From assembly GCA_043744615.1 (NCBI GenBank), contig JAYTUJ010000030.1, forward strand, positions 1 through 64,000: a stretch of 64,000 nucleotides of DNA, in the 5' to 3' direction. The position numbers and the translations under genes are program-made. The notes beneath the pieces are model-generated. The model did not search any database, was not told where the DNA came from, and was given only the letters and a program-made list of their open reading frames with translations. How positions within the stretch are numbered: position 1 is the first letter of the stretch; each line of letters starts with the position of its first letter. Positions 8,555 through 17,213 of this stretch are shown in pieces. The DNA is from JAYTUJ01 sp043744615. GTDB lineage: Bacteria; Patescibacteriota; Minisyncoccia; Phycocordibacterales; CAIRYW01.

Positions 8555-10186
8555 TTACCGTGTTCCTCTTTGACGGGTTGTTGTGGCTCCTCGGTTTCGT
8601 GTTGTTGTGCTGTTTGTATTACCACTTGTGCCATCATTACTATTTGCGTAATTTTGAGTACTACCACTACTGTCATTATTTAAAACTTTGTTAAGCGCAA
8701 GTTTTACAAGTTCGTTAACAAGAGCACTTACGACTTGGTCAAATTGATTTGCTAACACTAGGCGATTTTCACCAAGGTTTAATCGATTTTCAACTTTTCC
8801 TTGGATAAGTTTACCAGGAGTTGTTACTTTACAAGGTTCTGTTGCTTTGCCGTTTACAATCGGTCCCTCACATTCTTTAAAGTCCATAAAACCGTTACCA
8901 ATTTGACGTTCTGTTTGTGCAGAATTATTTTGTTTTGCAATTCGTGCTTGCATTTCTTCTTGGGCCTGGTACTTTGCACCATAGTAGTTGTTATTTGGTT
9001 GAATTGTTTGAAAGAATCCGTCCATTCCCCCTTTGCTAAAGTCACCATTTGTAAATTGTTGGTAGTTTTGAGTATTTTGCATGTATGGGCTTAGTGTACA
9101 GCCTGACCGTTGTGAATATCCCGAGTTATAGTTTACTTTATTTTGTTGATATTGCTGACCTAGGTTATTTTGATTATTTGTGCTTGTTCCTGTATGTACG
9201 TTTCCACCACCACCAGTCATACTGCTACCGGTCATGTTATTGCTGTAACTATTTAAAAGTCCAAGTTGTACGTCGGTTCTGAAGGGTTGGCAGACCGTAT
9301 TGCCTTGCCCGATTTCTTGTATAAAAGCTCCTGCGTTTCGGTCGGCAAGGTTTTGAAAATATTTATCAGGGTTTTCTAAAAAGGCTGGGTTACCATTAAA
9401 TCCTGATTTAACCCATTCAATTGTGCTTTGTGCAATATATGTAATCAGGGCGTTTACGATACAGTACCCTACTGAGTCCCAACTGATTCCTGTTGGAATA
9501 CCGAATACAACAAGACCCGTTTCTTTTGCATTCAGTGATTTTGGAGCAACAGGAACTTGAGGGTCGGTTTCACTACTAAATAATGAACCGATAAGGTTTC
9601 CCGCAATAGTCAAAGCTGCTCGCGCAACTGCTTGTCCTAAAATTCCACCAATACATGCACCCGCGGCACCAACACCCGCGGTCTTTGCTGACCGTTGTTG
9701 AGTCGTACTCCCATTACCTGTTTGTGCTAATGAGTTCGCACGTTGATTTACTTGCGCAGCATTTGCTTTTTGAGCTGCCGCCTGTGCCTGGGTGTTTTTA
9801 GCATCGGCAGCTTTTTGTTGTGCAGTTTTTGTTTGATTTGAAGAGTTTTTATTTATGTTATAGTCGTCGGGATTTAATGTTTGTTTAGAAGAAGTTTTTA
9901 TTAAATTTCCATTTGCATCGTAGGTATAATCTGGATTTTGTTGAGAATTAACCTGTTCTTGTTGGTTTGTGTTTCCAAAAGTGTACCCTCCTTCGTTATT
10001 TGGATCTTGTGCACTTCCTGCATCAGCACCAGCCTGTTGCTGCTGAGCCTCATCACCACTTGTATCTAAAATTATAGCCGCAAAAGTTTGTAATGGAAAT
10101 GCAAAAAATACTTGAGAAAGCACCATCACTAAAAAAAGAAGACTTGATGTTGTTTTTAGTGTGTGTGAATAAAATGTTTTCTTCAT
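8555..10186 (-). CDS. secreted Q/N-rich protein of the secretion operon
   Basis: 543 residues with a signal peptide (HTLKTTSSLLFLVMVLSQVFFAFPLQTFA). A Gln/Asn/Ala-rich, low-complexity region (about 40-165) leads into a hydrophobic Gly/Ala helix (ACIGGILGQAVARAALTIAG), a compact domain with several Cys residues, then another N/S/T-rich tail. Such proteins sit next to the VirB6-like gene in many Patescibacteria. It could be an extracellular or periplasm-like component of the transfer channel or pilus. No catalytic motif is seen. Confidence 0.6.
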   Translation of the reverse strand: MKKTFYSHTLKTTSSLLFLVMVLSQVFFAFPLQTFAAIILDTSGDEAQQQQAGADAGSAQDPNNEGGYTFGNTNQQEQVNSQQNPDYTYDANGNLIKTSSKQTLNPDDYNINKNSSNQTKTAQQKAADAKNTQAQAAAQKANAAQVNQRANSLAQTGNGSTTQQRSAKTAGVGAAGACIGGILGQAVARAALTIAGNLIGSLFSSETDPQVPVAPKSLNAKETGLVVFGIPTGISWDSVGYCIVNALITYIAQSTIEWVKSGFNGNPAFLENPDKYFQNLADRNAGAFIQEIGQGNTVCQPFRTDVQLGLLNSYSNNMTGSSMTGGGGNVHTGTSTNNQNNLGQQYQQNKVNYNSGYSQRSGCTLSPYMQNTQNYQQFTNGDFSKGGMDGFFQTIQPNNNYYGAKYQAQEEMQARIAKQNNSAQTERQIGNGFMDFKECEGPIVNGKATEPCKVTTPGKLIQGKVENRLNLGENRLVLANQFDQVVSALVNELVKLALNKVLNNDSSGSTQNYANSNDGTSGNTNSTTTRNRGATTTRQRGTR

Positions 10187-10193
10187 ATAAAAT

Positions 10194-11192
10194 TTATTGT
10201 AGGGTTTTTAGATTTTCCCATGCAAAACCTTGTTCGTTTTCATCAAAAATTATACCATTTTTTTGAAAATAAGTTGCGATACTTTTAAACAGGTCAAGTT
10301 GGTGGGCTTCAAGTGCCTGATATGTTTTTATTCCAAGCAAACCTTTTAACGGATCTTCTTGATACGAAGCAATATTTTTTAATGATTCATATTGTGCATT
10401 ATATGTATTTAATATTTCCACATGTGTTGTTGCAAAAACTTTTGGCACAGAGATAAGTGAAAGTTTTTCGGCAACATTTTTGTAAACAATAATTTCTGTA
10501 TTTGAAAGTAGTTTTGATTGATCTCGAGAAGCAAACTTCGCAAGTTCTTTTTTGGTGACTTCAATTATTTCGTTTCCATATTGTTTTAATTCATCATTAT
10601 TTTTTGGTGTAAATGTATGAATACTTGTGATTGAATATATTGGCTCAGTTGACGGAACATCAATTTTTCCGAGTACATTTGAAACAATTTGTTCTCGGCC
10701 AACATCGGAAACCTCACCATTTTGTTGGTTTGACATGTACTGAGTAAATAATTCTTGAGAAAGTTTGTCAGACAAAGTAGTTTTTAAGGTTGTCGTTGAG
10801 CCATCTAATGTGCTTGATGCAAAAGATACTGAAGTTGTCATTGAATCATTGGGGCCAGCAATTCGTGGATCACGACTCATCGATATTTCGGCTCCATCAG
10901 TTGTTCCATCACCATCAGTATCTGCATTTTTTGGATCTGTTCCCCACACACTTTCTTCCCAATCTTTTATTCCATCACCATCAGTGTCGATATTGGATGC
11001 TGTATAAAATGCAGTAGAGGTACTAAAGTCCAAAACATTTTGTTCGTTATTTTTTGATGTTCGAGAAAAATCAATATTTGATATTTTTGAAAAACCAGCA
11101 ATCGTTAAAATAATAATTGCAAAAATAGAAGCGATGAGTATACGAGAAGGTACTTGAGAAATTTTTGTGTAGATACGATTAAAGAAATTCAT
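10194..11192 (-). CDS. membrane-anchored protein with thrombospondin type-3 (Ca-binding) repeats
   Basis: 332 residues: an N-terminal transmembrane anchor (ILIASIFAIIILTIAGF), then near residues 70-105 two DxDxDGxxD repeats (DTDGDGIKDWEE, DTDGDGTTDGAE) typical of calcium-binding thrombospondin type-3/EF-hand-like loops, then a helical extracytoplasmic domain. It is the first gene of the secretion operon, 7 nt before the next. The start at 11192 is chosen because a TATAAT element ends 6 nt before it; an earlier ATG at 11210 would lie upstream of that promoter. It probably acts at the cell surface. Confidence 0.7.
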   Translation of the reverse strand: MNFFNRIYTKISQVPSRILIASIFAIIILTIAGFSKISNIDFSRTSKNNEQNVLDFSTSTAFYTASNIDTDGDGIKDWEESVWGTDPKNADTDGDGTTDGAEISMSRDPRIAGPNDSMTTSVSFASSTLDGSTTTLKTTLSDKLSQELFTQYMSNQQNGEVSDVGREQIVSNVLGKIDVPSTEPIYSITSIHTFTPKNNDELKQYGNEIIEVTKKELAKFASRDQSKLLSNTEIIVYKNVAEKLSLISVPKVFATTHVEILNTYNAQYESLKNIASYQEDPLKGLLGIKTYQALEAHQLDLFKSIATYFQKNGIIFDENEQGFAWENLKTLQ

Positions 11193-11198
11193 ATCTAA

Positions 11199-11227
11199 AT
11201 TATATATCAATTTTATATATGCTACAA
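11199..11227 (-). promoter_or_regulatory. promoter of the secretion operon
   Basis: TTGTAG (11227-11222), 17-nt spacer, TATAAT (11204-11199) on the minus strand. The -10 ends 6 nt before the ATG at 11192, so the operon mRNA is probably leaderless. Its -35 overlaps the -10 of the divergent gene. Confidence 0.65.
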
Positions 11228-11228
11228 T
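11220..11228 (+). promoter_or_regulatory. extended -10 promoter of the peptidoglycan-binding protein gene
   Basis: TG-C-TACAAT on the plus strand, ending 6 nt before the ATG at 11235; a leaderless transcript is predicted. It overlaps the -35 of the divergent secretion-operon promoter, so the two probably exclude each other. Confidence 0.6.
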
Positions 11229-11234
11229 TAAGTT

Positions 11235-12521
11235 ATGAAAAAAAATATCCCCCCTTTTTTATTCTCTTCTATTTTTTTTATTGCACTCAGTTTCTCGGTT
11301 CAAATTTCTTCAGTTTTTGCTGAAAATAACGATTCACCAAATGTTGTTCTTACAAAAGATTTGCGTCTTACAATGAACGACCCCGAAATTGTTCATTTAC
11401 AACAAGTTCTTAATGCGAGCGGTTTTGCTACGGTTTCTGTTGTGGGTGCAGGTTCTAAAGGAAGCGAAACTTCATATTTTGGACTTAAAACTCAACAAGC
11501 TGTTATAAAATTTCAAGAAGCATTTGCAAGTGAAATTTTGGCTCCAATCGGTTTAACACAAGGAACAGGCTTTGTGGGAGCAAAAACTCGAGCAAAAATG
11601 AATGAATTATGGTCAAATAACTACTTTTTCTCATATTACGGCATAGTTTTGCCAGCAAATACGACTGTTAATACAGATACAAGTACAAATACAGACTCTT
11701 CAAATCAAGATAATACTAATAACGCTAATAATACCTTTAATAACCAAGGTAATTTTTCTCAAACATCAAGTACAACAACGGTTGCAACAAGTACTTCTGC
11801 AACAAGTACTGCCACAACAACAAAAACAACCACAGCTTCAACAACAAAAACTATTTCAGGGACAGCATATGGAAGCTCAAATGGATATCGCCCCGGTAAA
11901 ACCATTACAGACTTGTTGGGTGTATGGAGTGATCCGAATAATAAAGTGAAAGTGTATGAAGTAAATCCTTCTCAAGCAAAACGAGGAGATGAAATTTTAG
12001 TTGCAGGATCAGGTTTTACATCAAAAGATAATACGATTAAGTTGCGAGGAAAAAGTAAAAATATTTTGATAAAAGGTGTTGAGTCAAAAACAAGTAATGA
12101 ATTAACTTTTATTCTTCCACAAGGTGCTGAGTACGGAACGTCAACTGTGTCAGTCTCAAATTCTGCGGGTACCAGTAGAGAAGATTCTGTAAAATCTATT
12201 GAACTTATTGTCAGTGCAACAACGACATGTGCAACGGTATGTGTCGACTCTGTTGATCAAAAAGGTCACGGTCTTAGCACAGAATTTATAGTTAAAGGAA
12301 GTGGTTTTACAGATTCAAAAAATTTAGTGATGTCACGATTTGGCCCAATTGGTATGTATGATTCTGAAAAGAAAGGAACAATCATAAATATAAAATTAAT
12401 TGAATCAGGAGTGATTCTTAATGCGCTCCCTAACTTGAGTGGAAAAATTGATTTTCCAATTATCGTTGCTAACAAAAATGGTTTCTCTAAATTCTTTACG
12501 GTCACTGTATCGATGCCTTAA
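11235..12521 (+). CDS. secreted peptidoglycan-binding protein with two IPT/TIG domains
   Basis: 428 residues. A signal peptide (about 1-28) is followed by a PG_binding_1-like domain (about 38-130; ..DPEIVHLQQVLNASGF.., ..FGLKTQQAVIKFQ.., ..GAKTRAKMNEL), a long Thr/Ser/Asn-rich linker, and two IPT/TIG Ig-like domains (about 240-330 and 335-428). The first part would hold the protein to cell-wall glycan; the Ig-like parts would project outward and may bind a partner surface. It is transcribed divergently from the secretion operon, from an overlapping promoter, so shared control is likely. Confidence 0.75.
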   Translation: MKKNIPPFLFSSIFFIALSFSVQISSVFAENNDSPNVVLTKDLRLTMNDPEIVHLQQVLNASGFATVSVVGAGSKGSETSYFGLKTQQAVIKFQEAFASEILAPIGLTQGTGFVGAKTRAKMNELWSNNYFFSYYGIVLPANTTVNTDTSTNTDSSNQDNTNNANNTFNNQGNFSQTSSTTTVATSTSATSTATTTKTTTASTTKTISGTAYGSSNGYRPGKTITDLLGVWSDPNNKVKVYEVNPSQAKRGDEILVAGSGFTSKDNTIKLRGKSKNILIKGVESKTSNELTFILPQGAEYGTSTVSVSNSAGTSREDSVKSIELIVSATTTCATVCVDSVDQKGHGLSTEFIVKGSGFTDSKNLVMSRFGPIGMYDSEKKGTIINIKLIESGVILNALPNLSGKIDFPIIVANKNGFSKFFTVTVSMP

Positions 12522-12548
12522 TGCAGAGTGATAATTGTTAAAATAAAT

Positions 12549-13070
12549 ATGAAGTTATTTTTGTTAAAACAAATAAAAAAGATTATCCGGACATCAGCTC
12601 TCGTCTTTGTTTTTATTTGTTTTGTATCACTTGGTACATTTAGACATATATATGCGGCTGGTGTTGGTGGAGCTTCTGGAGGTGGAACTGGCGGCGCAAC
12701 GAGTGGCGCAAGTGCAGGCGGTGGCGCAGGGGGTTCTTCGGGTGGTGGTTCTGGTAAAACAACAACATATACAAATTTTGGAAGTGAACGCGACACAGTG
12801 CTTCCTTGTTTATGTGATTGGGAAGAAGGAGAAATAAAATTTATTGTGTACCACACAACAATTCCTGACGGCAATTCATTAACTCTTGTGTACAATCTTT
12901 TAGAATCAAAAATAAAAGAAAATTATAACGTAACTGGAAAATATTATTTAGGACAATATTCATCTCAAACAGATACATGTAATTTTGGAATCGGATATTA
13001 TTGCGTTGAATTAACTGGTCAAAAATGGCCAACATGGGGTGACTCATCAACCGGTATTGGAGCTTCTTAA
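12549..13070 (+). CDS. secreted glycine-rich protein
   Basis: 173 residues. The N-terminus MKLFLLKQIKK plus a hydrophobic segment is a signal peptide ending near AAG. Residues ~40-70 are nearly all Gly/Ser/Ala/Thr. A C-terminal globular part holds four Cys residues in two pairs (LPCLCDW, TCNFGIGYYC), which could form disulfides. The ATG at 12549 is preferred to an in-frame GTG 21 nt earlier because it gives a normal signal peptide. It follows the peptidoglycan-binding gene by 27 nt, probably on the same mRNA. Function unknown; a surface or adhesive role is a guess. Confidence 0.55.
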   Translation: MKLFLLKQIKKIIRTSALVFVFICFVSLGTFRHIYAAGVGGASGGGTGGATSGASAGGGAGGSSGGGSGKTTTYTNFGSERDTVLPCLCDWEEGEIKFIVYHTTIPDGNSLTLVYNLLESKIKENYNVTGKYYLGQYSSQTDTCNFGIGYYCVELTGQKWPTWGDSSTGIGAS

Positions 13071-13099
13071 AAATTATTCCGGGAGGTTTTTTGTAAAAG

Positions 13100-13939
13100 T
13101 TATTGTAAGACAGTTAAAGCGGCAGTAAGAGACATCCATGTTTCTACTTGTATGTCTTCTGCTCGGATCTTTTTATCCAACTTTATTTTTTCAAAAGCAG
13201 TTTCGAGTTTTTTTATATTATATCCAGCGGTTGCAAGATTTTTTAGTAAAAGTTTTCTTTTATGAGCAAAACCAGCATGCACGAGCGATGCAAAAGATGT
13301 TTCAGATACAGAATATTTTTGAAATAATATTTTTGAAATATGTTTAAAGGTAATGACTGCAGAGTCTACATTTGGAATCGGAAAAAAGTTTCCCCGTGCC
13401 ACTTTTTGTGTAATAACGGGAGTGCAATATGCTTTTACAAAAATTGAAAGAATACTTTCTTTTTTATCGCGCGCAATAATTCTCTCTGCAACTTCTTTTT
13501 GTACTAAAATTGTAATTAATGATGGCTGTAAGCTTTCTTCACATTCAAGAAACTTTCTAATGATTGCACCCGTAATGTAATACGGAATATTTGCTATTAA
13601 TTTGTAATTTATTTTTTGAGATTTTTTTGCAGGAGGTTTTTTATTTAAAAATATATCTTTTATTTCAATCTCCAAAATATCGCCATGAATAAGTGTAAAA
13701 GTGTTGTTCGCTACATAATTATTGAATGTTTCTGGAAGAATGTTAATAAGCCGATCATCTTTTTCTATAGCAAAAACATGTGCACCAGTGCTTAGAATTT
13801 CTCGAGTTAGATTTCCTGTTCCAGGCCCAATTTCAAGAACAATATCATCTTTTGATATTTCAGAATCAGTTACGATCTTTTTAAGAATGTACGTGTTATT
13901 TAAAAAATTTTGACCTAAACTTTTTTTAGCAAATACCAT
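13100..13939 (-). CDS. rsmA: 16S rRNA (adenine1518-N6/adenine1519-N6)-dimethyltransferase
   Basis: 279 residues, usual length for RsmA/KsgA, which dimethylates the two adjacent adenines in 16S rRNA helix 45 using S-adenosylmethionine. The N-terminal SLGQNFL motif, the SAM loop EIGPGTGNLT (about residues 36-45), the acidic ribose ligand (AIEKDDRL) and the catalytic NIPYY motif (about 118-122) are all visible. It starts 9 nt after a TATACT element, so the mRNA has almost no leader. It follows the helicase gene with only a 24-nt gap but appears to have its own promoter. Confidence 0.95.
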   Translation of the reverse strand: MVFAKKSLGQNFLNNTYILKKIVTDSEISKDDIVLEIGPGTGNLTREILSTGAHVFAIEKDDRLINILPETFNNYVANNTFTLIHGDILEIEIKDIFLNKKPPAKKSQKINYKLIANIPYYITGAIIRKFLECEESLQPSLITILVQKEVAERIIARDKKESILSIFVKAYCTPVITQKVARGNFFPIPNVDSAVITFKHISKILFQKYSVSETSFASLVHAGFAHKRKLLLKNLATAGYNIKKLETAFEKIKLDKKIRAEDIQVETWMSLTAALTVLQ

Positions 13940-13948
13940 ATATGTATT

Positions 13949-13954
13949 AGTATA
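13949..13954 (-). promoter_or_regulatory. -10 element of rsmA
   Basis: TATACT on the minus strand, 9 nt before the ATG of rsmA, implying an almost leaderless transcript. Confidence 0.45.
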
Positions 13955-13963
13955 ATCGCAATA

Positions 13964-15895
13964 TTAAAAATCAATAAATATTGCTTTTACACCTGTTGGT
14001 TTTTGTTCGTGTTCAATAAGATCTTCCTCGATATCAAATATAAATTCTGAAGGAACGTTTACTTGTTGCGTTCCAAATATTGTTCGTAGTTGTGCATATG
14101 TAAGAAAAACTTTTTTTCGTGCACGAGTGATTGCAACATAAAATAATCTTCGTTCCTCTTCTGCTTCCTCTTTTGTTATTTCATTTTTATCTAATCGTGT
14201 ATGTGGAAACAAACCGTCTTCGAGACCGGTTATAAAAACATAATCAAATTCTAATCCTTTCGACGCATGAACTGTCATAAGCTTTGTTCCAACAGATTTT
14301 TCATCCAAAGAATCTTGATCACTCACAAGCATTGCGTCATCAATAAATTTCATGATTCCATCACCAAGTGGCATTGCGTCGTATCGAGCAGCAAGTGTTA
14401 CGAGTTCTCGGACGTTTTCTAATCGTTCTAACTCTTCAGAATCTCCTTGTTTTAACATTGTCTCTATTCCCGATTCAAAAAGTGCAAGTTTTAAAACATC
14501 AGAAGGCGTTTTTTTGTAAGCCGCATCTCGGATACGAGCTAAAATGTTTCGGTATTGCAAAACTTTATCTCTAACGGCTCCAGTAAGTTCATTTTCTTTT
14601 CCTTCAAGAACTTTTAACATGGTTACTTTTCCAATTCCTCGAACCGGCGTATTGATTGTCCTTTTTATATCTCCAAGCGCATCTTCGTTAAGTGCGGCAC
14701 GAAGATATGAAATAATATCTTTTACTTCTTTTCGTTCAAAATATTTTGTACCAATCAGATCGTATTTAAGTTCACGTCGCAAAAAAGCATCTTCGATTAC
14801 TCGTGATTGAAAGTTTGCTCGATATAATACCGCGACTTGTTCCGGTTTTATACCTTTATCAGTAAGTTCTTTTGTTGTTCGAGCAATAAAATTCGCTTCT
14901 TCGTTTTCGTCTGGCGCAGCGAATACACTGATTTGCTCGCCTTCTTCATTTTTAGTAAATAGATTTTTCTTTTTTCTAATAACGTTTTTATCAATGACCG
15001 AATTTGCTGCTTGAAGAATTTTTTGAGTTGACCGATAATTTTCTTCAAGCAAAATAACGGTTGCCTCGGGATAATCTTTTTCAAAATCTAAAATATTCTT
15101 AATATCTGCACCTCGCCAACTATAAATATTTTGATCAGCGTCTCCAACCACCGTAATGTTTCGATGTCCTTCTGCTAATGTGTTTGCAATTACGTACTGT
15201 ACTCGGTTCGTATCTTGATATTCATCAATATGAATATACTGCCATTTTTCTTGGTATTTTTTTCGAACCTCGGGAATATTTTTAAGCAAAAATGCAGTCT
15301 TATAAATTAGATCATCAAAGTCTAATCCCTTCTCTTTTTTCAAAATAGATTCATATTCTTTCCATACTTCAGCAACAATTGAACCAAAATACTCATCTCC
15401 TTGTTTTATTTCATATTCTTCTTGGCTTACATAGGCTCCTTTTTCTTTAGAAATAATCCCAAGTATTTTATTAGGTTCATATTGTTTTGGATCGTACCCT
15501 TTTTTTTCAAGAGCCTCTTTTACTGCTTTTTTTGAATCACTTCGGTCGTAGATACTAAAATTAGCAGGTACCCCAATCACATGACCGTCATGCCGTAATA
15601 TATTTACACCAAGACTGTGGAAGGTTGATAAAAAAGGTTTTTCTTCAAAAGTCATCGGTACATTTAGGCTCGGATCTTCATTGATTAACTTAAAAACTCG
15701 TTCCTGCATTTCTTTTGCAGCTTTGTTTGTGAAGGTAATAGCTAGAATCTTTTTTGGGTCAACTCCTTTTTTAATAAGATTTAATATTCGATGGGTTACC
15801 GTATTAGTTTTTCCTGCCCCCGCTCCTGCAATAATAAGAAGAGGGCCTTCTTTGTGTTCAACCGCTTTAAATTGTTCCGGATTAAGGTGCTTCAT
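13964..15895 (-). CDS. pcrA: UvrD/PcrA-type superfamily 1 DNA helicase
   Basis: 643 residues, near the usual 650-730 for UvrD/PcrA 3'-5' helicases that act in repair and clear proteins from DNA. Motifs in order: Q motif LNPEQFKAV, Walker A GAGAGKT (about 23-30), motif Ia AITFTNKAA, Walker B DEYQDTN (about 226), motif III GDADQNIYSWRGA, motif IV NYRST, motif V TVHASKGLEFD and motif VI YVAITRARK. The C-terminus stops soon after motif VI, so the RNA-polymerase-interacting Tudor tail of PcrA appears absent. A TATAGT ends 7 nt before the start. Confidence 0.95.
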   Translation of the reverse strand: MKHLNPEQFKAVEHKEGPLLIIAGAGAGKTNTVTHRILNLIKKGVDPKKILAITFTNKAAKEMQERVFKLINEDPSLNVPMTFEEKPFLSTFHSLGVNILRHDGHVIGVPANFSIYDRSDSKKAVKEALEKKGYDPKQYEPNKILGIISKEKGAYVSQEEYEIKQGDEYFGSIVAEVWKEYESILKKEKGLDFDDLIYKTAFLLKNIPEVRKKYQEKWQYIHIDEYQDTNRVQYVIANTLAEGHRNITVVGDADQNIYSWRGADIKNILDFEKDYPEATVILLEENYRSTQKILQAANSVIDKNVIRKKKNLFTKNEEGEQISVFAAPDENEEANFIARTTKELTDKGIKPEQVAVLYRANFQSRVIEDAFLRRELKYDLIGTKYFERKEVKDIISYLRAALNEDALGDIKRTINTPVRGIGKVTMLKVLEGKENELTGAVRDKVLQYRNILARIRDAAYKKTPSDVLKLALFESGIETMLKQGDSEELERLENVRELVTLAARYDAMPLGDGIMKFIDDAMLVSDQDSLDEKSVGTKLMTVHASKGLEFDYVFITGLEDGLFPHTRLDKNEITKEEAEEERRLFYVAITRARKKVFLTYAQLRTIFGTQQVNVPSEFIFDIEEDLIEHEQKPTGVKAIFIDF

Positions 15896-15902
15896 TTGAG
15901 CT

Positions 15903-15908
15903 ACTATA
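15903..15908 (-). promoter_or_regulatory. -10 element of pcrA
   Basis: TATAGT on the minus strand with 7 nt to the ATG; a leaderless transcript is predicted. Confidence 0.5.
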
Positions 15909-15965
15909 ACATAAAATAGTAATTCTTGACGTTATTCATTTATCCCCTTCTAAACATAATAACCT

Positions 15966-15993
15966 TTGACTTTCTATACCATACCTATATCAT
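15966..15993 (+). promoter_or_regulatory. promoter of the LysM-M23 peptidase gene
   Basis: TTGACT (15966-15971), 16-nt spacer, TATCAT (15988-15993). The 16-nt spacing equals that of several other strong promoters here. Predicted transcription start about 16000, next to an ATG immediately followed by TAG. Confidence 0.55.
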
Positions 15994-16027
15994 ATATATG
16001 TAGTCACACAGAACGTCACTAAACACT

Positions 16028-16049
16028 AAATGGCTTAACAGAGCCATTT
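16028..16049 (+). promoter_or_regulatory. hairpin at the 5' end of the LysM-M23 peptidase transcript
   Basis: AAATGGCT (16028-16035) pairs with AGCCATTT (16042-16049) around a 6-nt loop, and a short U run follows. It could be an attenuator or simply structured coding sequence if the gene extends upstream. Confidence 0.35.
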
Positions 16050-16153
16050 TATACCGAGACACCAGAATTAGCCTTAATTTTAAGCTTATTTTACCAAACA
16101 AAGATAGAAGAAGCCGGTTTTATATATTTGTATGTCAATTAGGTGCCCTAGCT

Positions 16154-17185
16154 ATGGGCGCTTCAATATTTTTGTGGCCGCTAGTTACTAATGCGGGCGC
16201 CCTCTCTTTTATCAATGATCTGTTTAAAACAGACCAAGCACAAGCTCAAAAGGTTGAAGTTAAATCAGAAAGTTCACAAACAATAGATCTTCCTGAGGCT
16301 GCTATAAACCCAGATCCTAACCCTATTAAAAATACTGTCTCTCCTACTATTGTTGGAGAGGCAGCTTTTGTTGCTGAATCTGGACCCGAAGGAACATCTG
16401 CAGATATTCAAAGTAAAACAATATCAAGCGACCATATTTCAGTATATGTTGTTCATCCTTCAGATACATTGGCTCAAATAGCAAAAATGTTTAATGTTTC
16501 ACCAAATACAATTCTTTGGGCCAATGATTTAACCTCTGCTAAAGACATAAAACCAGGGCAGAGTCTCGTTATTTTACCAGTATCTGGAATCAAATATTCT
16601 GTTAAAAAGGGCGATACCATAGAGTCTATTGCTAAAAAGTTTAAGGGTGACGCTCAAGATATTACTAAATTTAACGATTTTGACTCTGATCAAAAGTTAG
16701 TCATTGGGGACACTGTTATTATTCCAGATGGTGAAATGGTTGTTGTGGTTAAAAAACCTACTATTGTCGTAAAAGGTGCAGGGATGAAAATCTTTAAAGA
16801 TGACGGAAGCCTTGTAAAAACATTTTTGGCTAATACAACAGGATATTTTATGCGCCCTATTACTGGTGGGATGAGAACACAAGGTTTACACGGAAATAAC
16901 GGTGTTGACCTTGCAAGCTCGTGCGGTGCTTCTGTTATGGCTGCAGCAGGAGGAAAAGTTATTTTAAGTCGAGAAGGAGGATGGAACGGAGGCTACGGAA
17001 ATTATATCGTTATCAGTCATTCAAACGGTACTCAAACTTTGTACGGACACTTGCAAGAGACAAAAGTCTCAGCCGGAGAATCAGTTGATAAGGGTGAAGT
17101 GATTGGTCTAATGGGAAGCACAGGTAATTCAACAGGCTGTCACCTTCATTGGGAAGTTCGAGGAGGACGAAACCCACTTGGCTAA
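16154..17185 (+). CDS. LysM-domain M23-family peptidase (cell-wall endopeptidase)
   Basis: 343 residues from the first ATG. Two LysM glycan-binding domains (about 95-138 and 145-190) precede a C-terminal M23 metallopeptidase domain (about 240-343) with the zinc signatures H..D (LHGNNGVDLAS) and HxH (CHLHWEVRGG). Such enzymes cut or remodel peptidoglycan peptides outside the cell. The ATG gives a hydrophobic start without basic residues. The same frame stays open back to 16004 and encodes a basic stretch (PNKDRRSRF) that would complete a signal peptide, so the true start is probably upstream. Confidence 0.85.
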   Translation: MGASIFLWPLVTNAGALSFINDLFKTDQAQAQKVEVKSESSQTIDLPEAAINPDPNPIKNTVSPTIVGEAAFVAESGPEGTSADIQSKTISSDHISVYVVHPSDTLAQIAKMFNVSPNTILWANDLTSAKDIKPGQSLVILPVSGIKYSVKKGDTIESIAKKFKGDAQDITKFNDFDSDQKLVIGDTVIIPDGEMVVVVKKPTIVVKGAGMKIFKDDGSLVKTFLANTTGYFMRPITGGMRTQGLHGNNGVDLASSCGASVMAAAGGKVILSREGGWNGGYGNYIVISHSNGTQTLYGHLQETKVSAGESVDKGEVIGLMGSTGNSTGCHLHWEVRGGRNPLG

Positions 17186-17213
17186 TAGACGAGAACTATT
17201 TTTAAACCATTTT

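Noticed and set aside
8801..9282. Two rightward frames opposite the Q/N-rich secreted protein
   Set aside because: Antisense to a well-supported operon gene and of Cys/Phe/Leu-rich random composition.
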